This document shows, piece after piece, positions 1 to 11,182 of a DNA stretch of 64,000 nucleotides; position 1 is the stretch's first letter; every line of letters starts with the position of its first letter. Source of the stretch: Antedon mediterranea (taxonomy: Eukaryota > Echinodermata > Crinoidea > Comatulida > Antedonidae); contig NC_092674.1 of the NCBI RefSeq assembly GCF_964355755.1, forward strand, positions 15,069,001 through 15,133,000. Direction: 5' to 3'. Below the pieces are notes generated by a model. The model saw only the letters and a list, made by a program, of their open reading frames with translations. It ran no database searches and was not told where the DNA came from. A program made the position numbers and the translations under genes.

Positions 1-205
1 CTTCAACATATGCCCAGGTAGAGAATTCCAATTATTTATGGCTCTGAATGAAAAAGTGGTTTGTCTGGTCCTAGTTCTGCAACGTTGTTTTTTAATTTTA
101 AAAATATGTCCCCTTGTTCTTTGAGTTCTCATCCATATCAAAAAACATTTTGGCATCAAGGTTATCAAATCCTTTTATAATTTTGAATTATGTTTTTTTT
201 CCTAA
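1..205 (-). pseudogene. LINE ORF2 C-terminal remnant
   Basis: The minus strand reads as the end of a CR1/Jockey-like LINE ORF2. After an RTRG-like stretch come HIFKIKKQRCRTRTRQ and then FRAINNWNSLP, the pattern found downstream of reverse transcriptase in such elements (TRGH...K...R...FF..R.....WN.LP). A frame change is needed near the first R-rich block, so the copy is dead. It runs off the left edge of the window. No RT domain is present in the visible part. Assignment to the CR1 clade is an inference from the tail pattern only. Confidence 0.55.
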
Positions 206-1680
206 ATAATTTATCAATGAATGCTTCACTGAAACCCCAATATGACCGTGGTTGCTGTGCATTCAATTCCAACATTGTTAGATACAAATAAACTTTTCTG
301 TCATACAAAACATATGGTTGGTAATAGGATTTTGGTTTTCATACTCAGAAGCAGAAGCTTAAAATAGAAAATGAAAAGAATAAAAAAAAAAAATGTATTA
401 TTAATATTATATCGATATTACCTGCTTGAGGTAATTAATATTTCCCAAAGCACTGAGGGATATATATATTCCTGAGAGAAAAATATAATTCCTAGGGGGA
501 AGTCAAATCTTATATTTCACCTATTTAAAAGGCGATATCTGTTATATATAGCCAAAATAGGTAAAAATAATAAAATGAACACATTATTTATTAAATTAAA
601 AATTTTTTTTATTAAACTATTTACAGACGAAATGATCGATTGTTCATGAATTGGTATTAATTATTAGTAATATATACAATACAATTATTCAAGTTCAAGG
701 TGAATTTTGCTAATGTCCATTTTGTCCAATTATTAAAGTTTACTGTTATATTTCAATTATAAATGTTGACATTGCAACCATGGAAATTGTATGTCAGACT
801 TTTACTTCAGTCGAATTTATTTGCAACAACATTTACAGTCTGAGGTGATTGAGAAAGTGAAATTAAAGCGGGAGAAATTGATCCTGGACTGGTAGGAAGG
901 AAAGTTTTTTTTGCCTCATCAACATGGACATAATGTTTAATACAAGATGTAGATTTGTGACCAGAAATAAACATCAAAATCAGAATAATTTTTTTAATCT
1001 CCAAAGGAGAAATTCATTTGCTCAGAGTTAAAATTATTAAAATATGTATGTATATATATAAAAATATCAATATCAGAAGCTTTACATAGAAATGATTATT
1101 GTTACGGGCGCAGAGACAGCATATAAAGTGTAAGACGGCCATACAACTAAACCTCAGAAAACCATTTATTGGCGTTAACATGCTCAATGCCAGCCGTGAG
1201 TAAATAGAGAACAAACAATAGCACACTGTGCATTAAATACAGAGTAGTTGCTACGTAATGACAGGAGGACCATGCAATATGCTAATTAGCCATGTGTCAC
1301 ATTGTTATAAAAAGTACCATAAAAACAATGGATATAAAGAGAAGATATGTACAAATAAATACATTTAAAAACACTCCCCAAAACGAACATTCATAAATAC
1401 AATTAAAAATATCATTTTCGTCGTCATTATTATAATTATTATTACCATCACTATTGTTATATTTTTTATTTCAATGTGTTACTGTGCATTATCTCGTGAT
1501 TCATATTGAAAAACATGATGTTCATTATTGGGACAAATGAATTAAGATAACAATTAGTGTGGGAGTATGGCAGTCACATCCTACTACTTCTAGGTATAAT
1601 AGAACTAATCATAAAGTGAAAAACTATTATCATCTCTGTTAAACGATCGATCCTCACAATTTCCTGTTTCAACAAGTTAC
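206..1680. other. No gene recognised, AT-rich
   Basis: AT-rich sequence with short A and T runs, TATATA patches and a TTA/ATT-rich microsatellite near 1420-1465. The least AT-rich patch is about 1090-1260. Short ORFs here have no recognisable motif and look like chance. Confidence 0.5.
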
Positions 1681-1689
1681 AGTACTACT

Positions 1690-2520
1690 CTCCACACTGT
1701 AATACAATAAGCCCATACACCACAAATAACGGATTGGTAGAACATTTATTTAGATTGTTATAAATAATTTTACGTCTGACATAAAAGTCGTTGATTTTAC
1801 GAAGGCAATACAAATGAGTGTTAAGGTTTTTTCATTACACATCTCCCCATTTAAGTTGATCATCAAAAACGACCCCTAAATATTTATAATGGTTACCTTT
1901 TTAATACGAATTTTATTAATTTACAACCTCATCAGTCTCTATTTTATTTTTGCGAAAATCAATTCTTTAGTTTTGGTAGTACTAAGTTTAAGGTAGTTAT
2001 CATCACAATACTTAACAAAGTTAACAATTTCAGTCCTATAATGACTGTCGTTATCGTACTTTATTAGCCCAAGCAGTATCATCAGCAAACTTAATTACTG
2101 GACATCATTAATCACATCATTTAATTTTACAAACTGCTGGTGATTAGAAAGGAAATCGAAATTGAAAATTCATTCGCAACACTGATACCAAGTAATTTAT
2201 GAGTGAGGAGATGGGGTTGTATCTTATTGAATGTTGATGAGAAATCGTAGTACATTATCCTTACGTTATTACCTTTACTAGAATTACCAAAATGTGAATA
2301 TAATTTATATTAATTTACTTAATTTATATACAATTGAGTCTTCCATGCTACGTTTGCTGGAATATGCAAATTTGCCTCAGCGGCCTCAGCCGGTTTATTA
2401 TCATTTTCTCACACACTTTCATGGCAAATGACATAAGCGCAATAGGCCTTAGGTCATTCATGCATTTGATGACCGATTTCTTTGGAATAGGAACTATACA
2501 AGAGGTTTTTCATATGTTGG
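1690..2520 (-). pseudogene. Non-LTR retrotransposon reverse transcriptase, decayed
   Basis: Read on the minus strand from high to low coordinates, this segment shows the ordered motifs of a LINE reverse transcriptase: VPIPKKSVIKCMNDLRPIAL (about 2500-2440), FAYSSKRSMEDSI (about 2370-2330), YYDFSSTFNKIQPHLL (about 2240-2190), KFADDTA with the catalytic DD pair (about 2090-2073), then DDNYLKLSTTKTKE and the YKYLGVVFDDQLKW thumb-type motif. The order and spacing match CR1/L2-like enzymes that copy element RNA at a nicked target. Several frameshifts and stops separate the motifs and one segment between DFSS and FADD is shortened, so it cannot make an enzyme. The related LINE at the right edge of the window shares DFSSAFNT. 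Confidence 0.8.
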
Positions 2521-2954
2521 GAATGAACAACATTCAGAAACAAAACATTCAGAATCTAAAACGTAAATTGTTGTTCCTGCTTCTTTATTTAATAGTCTGT
2601 ATTTTGTTTCCTAATGTGGTTTTCCACACTGCAATATTGTGGCATACCTCATCAATATCTTTAACAATAGTCTTTGGATGCAGCCAAAATGCATTATTTT
2701 TAGGATTAAGATGTAAATGTACTTACAATACGAATCTACAGGGAAATCTGGAGATGAGTTTCATACATTCTTTCCGATTGACTACGAGAGTCATAGCATC
2801 GCCATGATGATTCTTATACCCTATTCAGACGTGCATCCTATTGTGATTCGTTGTGATGTAATGGATGGTAATCGGTTGGTAGTTACTCCCAATCGCAATT
2901 TTGGGACGTATTCAGATACAGGTTTCTAAAATAGCCAACATAGAACTGTTTAAT
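2521..2954. other. Probable upstream LINE sequence, undeciphered
   Basis: Lies immediately upstream (minus sense) of the RT motifs, so it may be the linker between endonuclease and RT, but no clear motif is visible. A 70-codon plus-strand ORF at 2717-2929 has no family I recognise. Confidence 0.3.
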
Positions 2955-3305
2955 ACTTGTCAAAATCACACCTGTAACACTCACCTTCAAAGAATGCAAA
3001 TTATTAGTACAAATTACATGAAATATGCAAATTAGGAAATGAAATTACAGGTTCCTATATATCGAAAAACACTAAGGCGAGCGAGTTGATTTTAATAACT
3101 TGTTCAGAATGTTATTATTATTATTATTATAGGACCGCTTTGTAATTCCCAAAATCACATCTTTGTCATACACCTGGAAAGTATGCAAATTATTAGTACA
3201 AGTTACATGAAATATGCAAATTAGGGGGTGAAATTACAGTCTTCCCATATCTCGAAAACCACTCATGCTAGAGAGTTGATTTTTTCAAGGCCTTATTCAG
3301 AATTC
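2955..3305 (+). repeat. Two direct copies, about 189-bp unit
   Basis: Two adjacent diverged copies share blocks such as GCAAATTATTAGTACAA (2996 and 3185), ATGAAATATGCAAATTAGG and GAGTTGATTTT, offset by 189-190 bp. A (TTA) microsatellite at about 3110-3132 separates them. Confidence 0.75.
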
Positions 3306-3780
3306 ATATTTAGGACACTGTTGGCTGGTTTGTTACACATGGTGCTTTCAGCTACATCATATAAGTTCTTAAATAGTGGCTTGATGTTGTTGATTGCTTT
3401 TAGTTTAAGAGACAGGTTCTCACAGTATTCGCATAGGCAACCTATATACTTTTCTTGTGACTTTAATTTAACATGTTGAGGTTGGTGTCTATAGAAATTG
3501 ATGAAGAATGGATTATCTGGAAAAGCTTTAGTGAACTTGGTATGAGGCTTCTGATATCATTATCAAGGACATTTCAGGGCTTTAACGATCTCTTGCTAAC
3601 TAATTTTTTTGTCAGGAAGTTGGTTAGAGTTTGTTTCGTAAAATTCTTGTATCAATTGATTGTTGTAAGAGGCTACAGCTACACGCGTTTTGGCATTTGT
3701 AGCTTTCTGCTTACACCAAACTTCCTGCTAGCTGCCCTTTGAAGTTTTGGCCTTCTTCATCACATTACAAAGGCAGCTGG
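3306..3780 (-). pseudogene. Possible LINE linker-region remnant
   Basis: On the minus strand near 3730-3600 the frame reads KQKATNAKTRVAVASYNNQ followed by LIQEFYETNSNQLPDKKI, which looks like coding sequence rather than chance. Its position upstream of the decayed RT on the same strand would fit the region between endonuclease and RT. No catalytic motif is visible and stops follow, so the assignment is weak. Confidence 0.25.
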
Positions 3781-4093
3781 CTACATTCTTTCTCAATGCA
3801 GAATAAAGGAAGGACCCAATAAATCGTTATCGCCAACGCACCATCCGTTATTGTCTTAGGGTTTCGGGAACTCGTAAGTCGGTGTTAGTGCGAGCTTCCA
3901 GATCCTGACTAGATAGTTTGATCGTGCGTCGTATATGTTGATGCAAGCATCTACGCGACGGTGGAAAGTTAGCTAAATCAATTTTTTTTTTTAACACTGA
4001 TTATTCCATCTTTTTCCTTGCATTTCCTGCAAAGAAAGTCAAATTGGGATCCATAAAACAGGCATGTGAACTCTTCCAGTTTCAACACTTCTT
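3781..4093. other. No gene recognised
   Basis: Mixed-composition sequence with no motif I recognise. A T run (about 3986-3995) sits near its end. Confidence 0.4.
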
Positions 4094-5396
4094 CAGCCCA
4101 CGAATTTCACGTCGGCAATCGGCAATTGCCGACCTTATTGCCGACCTTAAATTGTCAGAGGACGGCAAGAGATTGCCGACCTTGAAACTAGGCTAGAGAT
4201 CCCTCCTTTCAAGCCTCCTAGCAACAACATGGTACTTTAAGGGATCGTATCATTGAAATTTTAACAGGCATATTCACCACCATGTTGTGTTTAGTTAACA
4301 AACCATGGAATTAAGATGATCCCTGAATTCACTCAACCATTACATCATGTTGTGTGTGTGTGAGCTGCATGCTCCTATCAAGCTGGCTGGGCACAGTGCT
4401 GTGCAACAGACCTGTGTAGGGGAATACCCTGTTATGCCAAGCAAGCAACCAGGCTATGCTCTGTGTACGGCTAGCTCCAGAACCACGATGTTCAGCAATT
4501 ATCAAATAGAATTTATCTTGTAAATTTTAGTGTTAGGTTTTTATATTTTAGTTAATTTTGCGGATCAACTGCCGTTTTGGCTCCGGAGTTTTTTTTAGGG
4601 TTATTCCATTATTAAAGTGGGGGTGTGTGGTTATGAATATTGTGTGCAGGTACGTCAATAGAAATGACATTGAGAGCCCTCTTCTGTCAGTTGACTGGTT
4701 CCCGGTCTACCGCCTTGTAATTGACTTAATCATGATCGAATTCCAACAACTTAAAAATATACAAAATGTTTACATAATTATATAACAATGTAGATCTATC
4801 TAATAATGTTTTTATTTTTTTGCAGATAAAGGAGGATCATCAATAAAATAAAATGATAACAATTCCAGGCATTTAATATACGGTTTACTGATAAAATATA
4901 ATGTACCAATGAAATAAACCTGGTGTTTTGAAACATATTTTAATAACTTTTGCCGGCCTAGCGCCTTTGTGTATCTAAATCTATCTAATCTATCTAAATA
5001 ATTAAGTTAGTACAGTATTAACAAATAGAGGGTTAGGGTTATGTATAATAAAATGATAGAAATGAGGCATTATCTAATAATGTTTTTATTGATTTTTTTT
5101 TCTGATTTTTATAGTTTTAAAATTCAAGTACCGTTTTTATAGCGTTATGTATCCTGTAAATGCTAACCTAAAAACGTTATCTGAATGTTTCTTTTTACGT
5201 TATAGAAATGTAATAAAATAACGGTTATAGTGAACCTAAACATTAACCAAACACTAACATTAGAAAACCACTATGTGTTTGCTGGACTGCCACAATGGAA
5301 CAATAGACCTAGGTATGTATGTTAAACAAAGAAATCACGTCAAAGCAGGGTGGAGACGGAATTTTAAGACAAAGGCGTTCTATACAAATGCAAATC

Positions 5397-5940
5397 TGGT
5401 GGTGGAATACAACATGATCAATGCTGACAGAAATTCACGTAAACTCTGCAGTAAAAAAAATGTAGAAACATTATTTGCGTATTAAATCACTATATAAAAT
5501 GTTCAGCTTGTTTAATTAATATACTGTACAATAATAACCGTACTATGATTTTCTTTTTTAACCTGTTTTGAACGTCTCTTTTATCTACTACAAGGAATAA
5601 TTTCGCCAGTGTGGCATAGCAAAAAGCTATACAAAACAACCTTATTGCTACACATTTCGAAAATTGTGTAGCAAAAAATACAATACAAAACTATGTTTCT
5701 CGACTAAATCAGTTTGATTAGCAATTTTGCTAAAATTTTGAAATGAAATTTTTCACTGTACTACAGACTCCCACTTGTAATTTTAATGCTTGTCGATATA
5801 TGATTTCTATACTGTACTTACTGTTTATTACAGCTCATACATAGTTGCTATTCTCTTGAGGCTCAAGACGACCAAATAGACAGTTTGATATCCAAGTACA
5901 ACTTGTAACTAGAATTTAATTCGTCACTTTGACGAATTAT
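5397..5940. other. Palindrome loop, left part
   Basis: AT-rich sequence with small inverted repeats around the word TAGCAAAAA (5620-5680). No gene seen. Confidence 0.4.
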
Positions 5941-6627
5941 AGGTGATCATTTTTATCATTTTATTGACATTCATATTTTTTAAACATGCACCTACGTTAA
6001 CATACAATCGGAAAATGTTGATGTATGCCACCCTCATAGTGCTGAGTTGTGCCTTTTATATGCCATACAATATGTACAGTATATACTGTACTGTGTATAT
6101 CTATATACAGTGTAGCATAGGTGAAATTACGGGACCCACATCATGTTCTAATTTTTTGGTATGATGACGTTGTCAAAATAAACTTGAAGATAACAATATC
6201 GAAAGATAATGAATTGAGTAATAAAATATAACAATTGGATGAAAATTTGGCACGTAGAAGGGCGGTGCGCGCTATTTAAAAATTGTATAACTTTTACGAA
6301 AGCGATGAAAAAAATACTTTTTAACTTCAACTGGCCATACGGTAACGTCAAAACATCCAATAGGCTTAATTTTTATATGAATTAATATAAGCTTCGCTTG
6401 ACGACGTTACACAAATGTCAAAATGTTAACATAGTTCACAAAATGTTATGTTTGCAAGTTTCAGAGAAAAGCGTTGCGCAAAAATCATACAGAAAGAAAG
6501 AAGAGAAATAAAAAGTTGATGATGATTTCGTACAATCACAAGAGGTTATCAGCAACTTCGTTGCGGATAACCAATAAAGATTTGATACAATAACAATAGG
6601 TGATCATTTTATTCTAAATGATCACCT
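5941..6627. mobile_element. MITE-like element in the palindrome loop
   Basis: Begins AGGTGATCATTTTTAT and ends ATGATCACCT, an inverted repeat of about 12 bp. It is bracketed by the same six bases, AATTAT, at 5935-5940 and 6628-6633, consistent with a target-site duplication. The right end also holds an internal copy of the terminus at about 6598, forming a tight hairpin. No transposase is present. Confidence 0.6.
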
Positions 6628-6633
6628 AATTAT

Positions 6634-7282
6634 GAATATTAAATTCCTGCTTCCAGACAACGTCACACTTGGGTTTAATCAGACCTTAAAAAACCTAGTA
6701 TTTTATTTTCTTTACCAAAATGATTATATATTGTACCGTTACTACTGTATTATTCCAACACGTAATTGCTATTCTCTCTCTCTCTCTCTCTTTTATTTCT
6801 AGGCGTTTTTTAAAGATAAATCAGTCCTTAAAAACCTAGCTATTTTGGTTTGAAATAATCATAACCTATTGTACCGTTATGTTGATTTGTTAAACAGTAC
6901 AGTACATAAAATTTCATTAAATTCAATCTTCAATTTGAATGAAAAGGCTAAACGGTAGTGTTTCAAATTTTGAGTATAAAAAAAAAAGGTTGGGAAGAAT
7001 AAATATTAATAAAATATATGTAATCAGGTTAAGAAACAAAAACCGCTGTAGCATAGTTTTACTTTTTTTTATCGCTGCACAAAGGTGTCTCATTGAAGCT
7101 TACAATATTACATAATAAAGCATATAACAATATCACTCATGCCGACATGGAGCTATGTATACAAACTAAAATATGGCACATGTATATAAACCAAGATCAG
7201 TTGTCTTCAAATCACTCATTTTTCGAAAAACTTTCAACTATATTATAGGCCTACAACTCCGATATTTTACTGCGTTCTCGAT
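6634..7282. other. Palindrome loop, middle
   Basis: Holds a CT microsatellite (about 6772-6792) and two diverged copies of a block containing CCTTAAAAAACCTAG and ATTGTACCGTTA (about 6680-6745 and 6825-6885). No gene seen. Confidence 0.4.
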
Positions 7283-7452
7283 TTGATTTTACTGCGATTT
7301 AAACCAAGGACCATGCTGCCGAAGATAGGACCACATTTGTTTAATGGATTTGATGACTACCTGGACTTTTTCCAACGAAGGGGTTTTTATCCAACTGCCA
7401 AGGATTGCTCGTACTGTAATGTACCAATGTACATGTCTACTCGTAACCGTAA
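7283..7452 (+). CDS. Exon with zinc-finger-like CxxC, possible Merlin-type transposase start
   Basis: An open frame reads MLPKIGPHLFNGFDDYLDFF, then QRRGFYPTAKDCSYCNVPMY, and meets a good donor site (CGTAACC|GTAAGTG) at about 7449. A leading F-x-x-R-G-x-x-P-x-x-x-x-C-x-x-C block resembles the N-terminal zinc-binding part of ISXO2/IS1016-like (Merlin) transposases, where C-x-x-C is followed by a W-R-C pair in the next segment. That second half is not visible here, so the family is a guess from one motif. It sits in the loop of the giant palindrome, which would fit an element with long terminal inverted repeats carrying its own gene. No downstream exon was identified. Confidence 0.35.
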
Positions 7453-8876
7453 GTGTTCTCATCATTAATTATTATAATTACATTTAAAAAACGTAATTTA
7501 AATATTTATAACCTGTACCATTATATGTATACTTATGCCTTTATTATAACCTGCATTTTATGTGCAATTATTTAGTAATTTTATGTACCATTTATTCAGT
7601 TACTGTAATGTAAGTTAAGTAATTAATTAATTGTAAGTAAATAATGATGTAATTTAATAAAAAATATTTATATTATTGAAATGAATTTCTAAATAAAAAT
7701 ACATTGTCAATTTAATTTTGTTGTTGTTATGTTTGGTTTATTTTTTGCTATCCTATGTATTATGATAATTTTGCTATTCTATGTATTAGAATATTTATAT
7801 ATAACAGCATATCAAAATCTTTTAATAAAGAAACTAAACAAAATTTGTAAAAAGTATACATGAATGATTTGCATTTGTATAGAACGCCTTTGTCTTAAAA
7901 TTCCGTCTCCACCCTGCTTTGACGTGATTTCTTTGTTTAACATACCTAGGTCTATTGTTCCATTGTGGCAGTCCAGCAAACACATAGTGGTTTTCTAATG
8001 TTAGTGTTTGGTTAATGTTTAGGTTCACTATAACCGTTATTTTATTACATTTCTATAACGTAAAAAGAAACATTCAGATAACGTTTTTAGGTTAGCATTT
8101 ACAGGATACATAACGCTATAAAAACGGTACTTGAATTTTAAAACTATAAAAATCAGAAAAAAAAATCAATAAAAACATTATTAGATAATGCCTCATTTCT
8201 ATCATTTTATTATACATAACCCTAACCCTTTATTTGTTAATACTGTACTAACTTAATTATTTAGATAGATTAGATAGATTTAGATACACAAAGGCGCTAG
8301 GCCGGCAAAAGTTATTAAAATATGTTTCAGAACACCAGGTTTATTTCATTGGTACATTATATTTTATCAGTAAACCGTATATTAAATGCCTGGAATTGTT
8401 ATCATTTTATTTTATTGATGATCCTCCTTTATCTGCAAAAAAATAAAAACATTATTAGATAGATCTACATTGTTATATAATTATGTAAACATTTTGTATA
8501 TTTTTAAGTTGTTGGAATTCGATCATGATTAAGTCAATTACAAGGCGGTAGACCGGGAACCAGTCAACTGACAGAAGAGGGCTCTCAATGTCATTTCTAT
8601 TGACGTACCTGCACACAATATTCATAACCACACACCCCCACTTTAATAATGGAATAACCCTAAAAAAAACTCCGGAGCCAAAACGGCAGTTGATCCGGAT
8701 TTTGCTAGTTCTTTTTGCATAACATATAGCTAGGGAGGCTAGGCCTTAGGTTAGCAAGAGGTTAGGCCTTGGTGAATTTTCTATTTTTAGAACTGCCGAG
8801 ACTGCCGACCTTGGCGAATTTAAGGTCGGCAATTTTTTGCCGACCTTTTTTCTGAATTTCGTGGGCTGCTTCTTCT

Positions 8877-9399
8877 ATTTCCAACTTTCTCCTACTTTCT
8901 TGAAAACCTCTCCAAATTTTAGATATTTTTGACAAGTTTTAATGGCCTTTAATTTTCCTTTTCCATTGAACGCGCTGGTCGTGTCGCACTGTGTGAATAC
9001 ATGTAGCCCTAGCATGGCATTACATCGACTTGGGGTGATTTTAGTGGCTAAACTGGTGAGATCGGTTATTCGTCGATTCCTGCCACTGCCTGTATCGAAT
9101 AGGACTTTTGCATTAATGGACGAAACAAAATGTAAAAATATAAAAAAACATCGCTGTCTGGAGAGCGAACAATAATGCGATCATGTCGCAATAATGTGAT
9201 TGTCTGGTACAATTTCATCTATTGTTGTGGCCTCAACTCTGTATTGGTATGAAAGACTTTTGTATGTTTCACCTGAAATTAACAATCTTTTTGACAAATG
9301 AATGGTTATTTGCAACTACAGTTGATCAAATTGTTAGTATACTTGAAAAACCTGAGAAAGGATAAGGGATAGAATTTGATGATTTGAACATGTTTACAC
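8877..9399. other. No gene recognised
   Basis: A 77-codon plus-strand frame (8942-9175) lacks any recognisable motif. The rest is AT-rich intergenic-type sequence. Confidence 0.4.
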
Positions 9400-9640
9400 A
9401 CCAGTTGCAATAAAACGAAGCGTACTTGCTAATCTTTCTCCTGGAGAGAAATCCTCTGGTGCCAGTTGGTGTTTTGTTTCTGTATAGTGGGCTTGACCAA
9501 ACTCAAGAGGTTGTCAAATGTGCCAGTATCCATTCGTAGAAAATTTCTGTAGGATTCCTGGTCCTGAAGCCGCAGTTCTTGAATTAAATTTCCATACGCT
9601 CCTTGTTGCTGTCGTTTCAGGATCCAGGGCTTACACCATA
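9400..9640 (-). pseudogene. PIF/Harbinger transposase N-terminal exon, frameshifted
   Basis: The minus strand reads WCKPWILKRQQQGAYGNLIQ, then ELRLQDQESYRNFLRMD, FDNLLSLVKPTIQKQNT and, after a 2-base frame change near 9440, SPGERLASTLRFIATGV. This is the characteristic N-terminal block of Harbinger/HARBI1-like transposases (PW...R...G.Y.NL..ELR..D...Y..FLRM...F..LL..V.P.I...DT......GERL..TLRFLATG). The DDE catalytic exons are not visible downstream. The frameshift and missing catalytic part make it a relic. Nearby minus-strand acidic mini-exons may belong to the partner gene of the same element. Confidence 0.75.
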
Positions 9641-10021
9641 TTCTGCTGGTTTGTCTTCGCCGCCTTCTTTTTAAGATCGTTTAGCTGCCTTATCACGCAT
9701 CATTTTCTCATTCATTACTTATGTCCTTATCATAATCCAATTTTGGATTGGGTATCTAGGATTCGATGTAAAAAAAAACCCCTCTTTTTTGCCTGCAAAA
9801 TGAGAACAAAAAAAAGTGCAATTATTTTATTATCAAGATGTATTGTCTCTGGAAACAAATAATTTTAAACACATTTTTGGTTAAATATTTTGATTTTGAT
9901 ATTGAATATATTCTCTGATTTCTGTATTCATGACATGTCGCATATGCAGCATACCATACAGCATTTTTGCCTATTGGAATTATAGTATGACTAGCAGGTA
10001 TGTTGGGCAACGTTATAATTT

Positions 10022-10250
10022 CGTCTCATCTTAGATCAAGATACGCTTTAGTGGCATTCACATCTTGTTTTGAAACGAACACTACACTGATTGCCTTTGT
10101 CCTGTTAGATGCTTCTGGTGCAAATATATGACTTGCATTTCATACAGTAAATACAGGAAAATCTTGCTTCAGATCGAGAATGATGCGATCTAGGAAAGTA
10201 GCAACTTGATATTTTCCATGAATTAAGTCATCACTTATAATAACTGCATC
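10022..10250 (-). pseudogene. Unidentified coding remnant
   Basis: The minus strand has a largely open frame reading ISDDLIHGKYQVATFLDRII and then LDLKQDFPVFTV before a stop, continuing in frame as NASHIFAPEASNRTKAISVV and FVSKQDVNATKAYLDLR. The composition looks coding, with one in-frame stop where W would be plausible. I do not recognise the family. Its position between a Harbinger exon and a piggyBac relic suggests a transposon origin. Confidence 0.35.
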
Positions 10251-10295
10251 TTAATGGATATTAAAATAATACAGAATTATTTTTTTTAAACATAC

Positions 10296-10785
10296 CTGTG
10301 AGATTGTCATGGTTGTAGGTCATCTCCTACAGAAACAAAAACAATTTATAACATTTATACATTTTAGTTCTTGATACATTGTACATTTGTGTTTTCAAAT
10401 GTTTTGCTGCTAATATTGGAGTATAGACTTACCTGATGTTGTGGCAATTTCTAGTTGTCCATAATCATCAGCATCATCTGCTAATGAACAACAATAAAAT
10501 GTTAACAATGTAATGTTTACGGAAATCTGATTTGTGTATGACAAGTGCCATTTCCGGCATCTACAGTTGCACAACTCTTAAACATTTCTTATGACACAGG
10601 GACAGCTTGAAATGGAAAATGGGACAAGGATTAATTAATTTTAACACTTAAAAACATTGCAATTTGATAGAAAAAGTCAATCTTAATTTCTCACCTCAAC
10701 CCCAGCTGGTATAGATTTTTGTTACTAATGTTTTATAAGCTTACCTATGATGTCATTGTTTTCTTCTGCTTCAAAATTTCATCTG
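10296..10785 (-). other. Three mini-exons with GT-AG borders
   Basis: Three short minus-strand segments have good splice signals on both sides: 10745-10785 (41 bp), 10433-10480 (48 bp) and 10296-10326 (31 bp). The first two start alike (AG|CAGATGA). The middle one can read ADDADDYGQLEIATTS, an acidic peptide resembling the DDADDTDPEQ exon of the MADF/BESS-type gene near 23.7 kb. They may be the acidic middle of a similar Harbinger partner gene; its MADF and BESS ends are not found here. Confidence 0.35.
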
Positions 10786-10870
10786 CTGATCAATAATAAA
10801 TAAAAAGTTAACAATTTAATATATTCTTAATATCTATCTGTACATTAAGTGCTTTGATTGCATGCCCTTT

Positions 10871-10895
10871 TTAACCCATTGACCCCTAAGTTTAT
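10871..10895. mobile_element. Candidate piggyBac terminus with TTAA
   Basis: TTAA followed by CCCATTGACCCCTAAG, the form of a piggyBac end (TTAA then CCC). It lies just beyond the 3' end of the minus-strand piggyBac transposase relic. The opposite terminus was not found. Confidence 0.35.
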
Positions 10896-11182
10896 TTTGG
10901 TTTTCAGGGACCTAAAAAGCATATGTCACATATGAACCATAACTTTTTTTTCTCAATGAAGGAGAAAAGAAAAATAGTGCCAAGGACATTTTCTTTTCAA
11001 TGTAATCAAATTTATGTTACGACTTACGATGGCAGAGGTGGATTATTTATGAATAAAACTATTTTTTTTCTTCGGAACCTATTTCTTCTCTTCAAAATAA
11101 GACCAAACTTGACCATGAATGACCGGTTTCGAAGTTATGAATAAATTAGTAAAATGGTGCATGAAGTGAGGGTATCAAGTTT

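Larger units (their letters stand above)
4094..8876. repeat. Giant inverted repeat (palindrome)
   Basis: The segment 4561-5396 is repeated in reverse complement at 7866-8697 with only scattered differences, for example one base near 4935/8330, one in the AGGGTTAGGG block and a 4-bp TATG indel near 5315. The loop is 5397-7865. Beyond the good arms, a weaker outer inverted match of GCCGACCTT-rich sequence next to AGCCCACGAA lies at about 4094-4150 and 8820-8876; the left side carries some 300 bp more than the right between the two zones. Each arm contains a short reading frame with the peptide VKQRNHVKAGWRRNFKTKAF (plus strand in the left arm, minus strand in the right arm) that I do not recognise. 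This could be a long-TIR transposon, a foldback element, or an inverted segmental duplication. Confidence 0.9.

Noticed and set aside
2334-2807. 157-codon plus-strand ORF
   Set aside because: It is the complement of clear LINE reverse transcriptase motifs on the minus strand.
5028-5042. Telomere-like AGGGTTAGGGTTA
   Set aside because: Only about two units, and duplicated in the other palindrome arm; too short to be a telomeric tract.
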